A stretch of DNA of 8,011 bases from Cyanobacteria bacterium UBA9579 (GTDB lineage Bacteria > Cyanobacteriota > Vampirovibrionia > Gastranaerophilales > UBA9579). Location: the NCBI GenBank assembly GCA_003499585.1, contig DNSU01000044.1:6548-14558 (forward strand), in the 5' to 3' direction. Under the pieces are notes generated by a model. The model made no database searches and had not been told where the DNA came from. It saw nothing but the letters and a program-made list of their open reading frames with translations. The stretch's first letter is position 1. The number at the start of each line of letters is the position of its first letter. Shown piece after piece: positions 7,269 through 8,011 of the stretch. The translations under genes were made by a program, and so were the position numbers.

Positions 7269-7837
7269 TTGATAACCCCTTTTAATTCGGAAATATCATT
7301 TATCGCATAATCAGGCTTTATTTGATCAGGAATATTCAGGTCTGTTTGAATCAATTCCTCTGTATGTTTGCCTGTTAAACACTGCACAGTTTTGCATCCG
7401 GCAAGATATCCGGCAATTATATCAGAGATTCTGTCTCCTATCATAAAACTGTTTTTTAAATCAATATCAAACTCTTCTTGTGCCTGTAAAATCATTCCGG
7501 GTTTAGGCTTTCTGCAATTACAGTTAATACGATATTCAGGAATATTTGCATTAGGATGATGAGGACAGTAATATATTTTATCGATTTTAGCTTCTTTATT
7601 CTGTTCCATCATTAATGATTGATAATCCTGATGTAGTTGAATTAAGTCTTGCTCAGATATTATCCCTCTTGCAATCACAGGTTGATTAGTAACAATAATT
7701 ATCTTGAATCCGAGATTACGGCAATATGCAACTATATCAGCAGAAGAATCATATAAATCTATATAGCTAATGCTGGTAACATAATCACCATCTGCGTTTA
7801 ATACACCATCTCTATCAAAAAATACAGCTTTATTCAT
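7265..7837 (-). CDS. gmhB: D-glycero-D-manno-heptose 1,7-bisphosphate 7-phosphatase, GmhB-like
   Basis: This 190-residue HAD-superfamily phosphatase is the usual GmhB size and removes the C7 phosphate from heptose 1,7-bisphosphate. Motif I is FFDRDGVLN (nucleophile D8, acid/base D10), motif II is VTNQ (49-52), motif III includes K111 in RKPKPGM, and motif IV is GDRISD (D135, D139). The structural zinc site of GmhB is complete: CPHHPN supplies C91 and H93, and CNC supplies C106 and C108. The related HisB N-domain shares this layout, but no histidine genes are nearby and the neighbours are heptose enzymes. It is the first gene of the operon. The start is preceded by only a weak AGGT site, and the next gene overlaps its end by 4 nt. 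Confidence 0.92.
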   Translation of the reverse strand: MNKAVFFDRDGVLNADGDYVTSISYIDLYDSSADIVAYCRNLGFKIIIVTNQPVIARGIISEQDLIQLHQDYQSLMMEQNKEAKIDKIYYCPHHPNANIPEYRINCNCRKPKPGMILQAQEEFDIDLKNSFMIGDRISDIIAGYLAGCKTVQCLTGKHTEELIQTDLNIPDQIKPDYAINDISELKGVIK

Positions 7838-7904
7838 AATATAACCTATTATTTTGTTTCCTTAATTATGATGGTTATTACAGGAGGGTATGTTTTCGGA
7901 GGAG

Positions 7905-7917
7905 GCAGCATAGCTGC
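7905..7917. repeat. Short palindrome, 5-bp arms with 3-nt centre
   Basis: GCAGC and GCTGC flank ATA. It begins just downstream of the candidate -10 box for the operon, around the expected transcription start. It could be an operator half-site pair or a small hairpin in the 5' leader; nothing else supports either reading. Confidence 0.3.
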
Positions 7918-7920
7918 ACC

Positions 7921-7926
7921 ATTATA
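7921..7926 (-). promoter_or_regulatory. Candidate -10 element upstream of the operon
   Basis: On the minus strand the hexamer reads TATAAT, a perfect sigma-70 -10 consensus, about 84 nt before the first start codon. No good -35 lies at 16-18 nt; TTGGTG sits 20 nt upstream and is a poor match. The position before the first gene fits, but AT-rich DNA gives such hexamers by chance. Confidence 0.3.
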
Positions 7927-7971
7927 GTCAATAATCTATGTATATTCACCAAGATTAATGACAAGAAGAAT

Positions 7972-7984
7972 GTGGCTTAGCCAC
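7972..7984. repeat. Short palindrome, 6-bp arms with 1-nt centre
   Basis: GTGGCT and AGCCAC flank a single T. This perfect GC-rich inverted repeat sits in otherwise AT-rich DNA upstream of the operon, 54 nt from the palindrome at 7905-7917. The symmetry is more like a protein-binding site than a terminator, since the loop is too small and no T-run follows on either strand. Confidence 0.3.
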
Positions 7985-8011
7985 CGACGAAGAGAATATA
8001 TCTCCCTGTAA

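Noticed and set aside
7868..7927. Plus-strand mini-ORF of 19 codons near AGGAGG- and GGAGGAGG-like sequences upstream of the operon
   Set aside because: The purine-rich stretches lie inside the frame rather than before its ATG, and the peptide has no recognisable features.

Overview
This window is AT-rich (GC in the low-to-mid 30s % by eye, not computed) and is dominated by a compact eight-gene operon on the minus strand (7837 down to 314). The operon makes an activated heptose-type sugar. The standard genetic code fits every gene. Homologues of the GmhA/GmhB/HldE pathway suggest a bacterium with heptose-containing surface glycans, such as LPS or a capsule. The 3' end of an unrelated plus-strand gene at the left edge resembles the C-termini of AsmA-like envelope proteins. 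An uncultured Gram-negative lineage such as Vampirovibrionia/Melainabacteria would fit, but that placement is a weak guess.

Layout in transcription order (right to left): a 174-nt upstream region with a possible -10 box and two short palindromes; a GmhB-like HAD phosphatase; an HddC-like nucleotidyltransferase; a GmhA-like SIS isomerase; a radical SAM/SPASM enzyme; a 513-residue fusion of a nucleotidyltransferase domain and a PfkB-type kinase domain (HldE in reversed domain order); the N-terminal and C-terminal halves of a split transketolase; and a second radical SAM/SPASM enzyme. Most neighbours overlap by 4 to 17 nt or lie within 14 nt, so they are probably co-transcribed and translationally coupled. 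The one larger gap (81 nt) lies between the transketolase halves. The operon ends tail-to-tail with the plus-strand gene, with 12 bp between the stop codons.

Working model (inference): the split transketolase makes sedoheptulose 7-phosphate or a related ketose phosphate. The SIS protein isomerises it to an aldoheptose 7-phosphate, the PfkB domain phosphorylates C1, the GmhB-like phosphatase removes the C7 phosphate, and one or both nucleotidyltransferases activate the sugar. The two SPASM enzymes have no place in the classical ADP- or GDP-heptose route. They are the best candidates for an undescribed modification of the sugar or of its acceptor. No HldD-type epimerase, glycosyltransferase or transporter is visible in the window.
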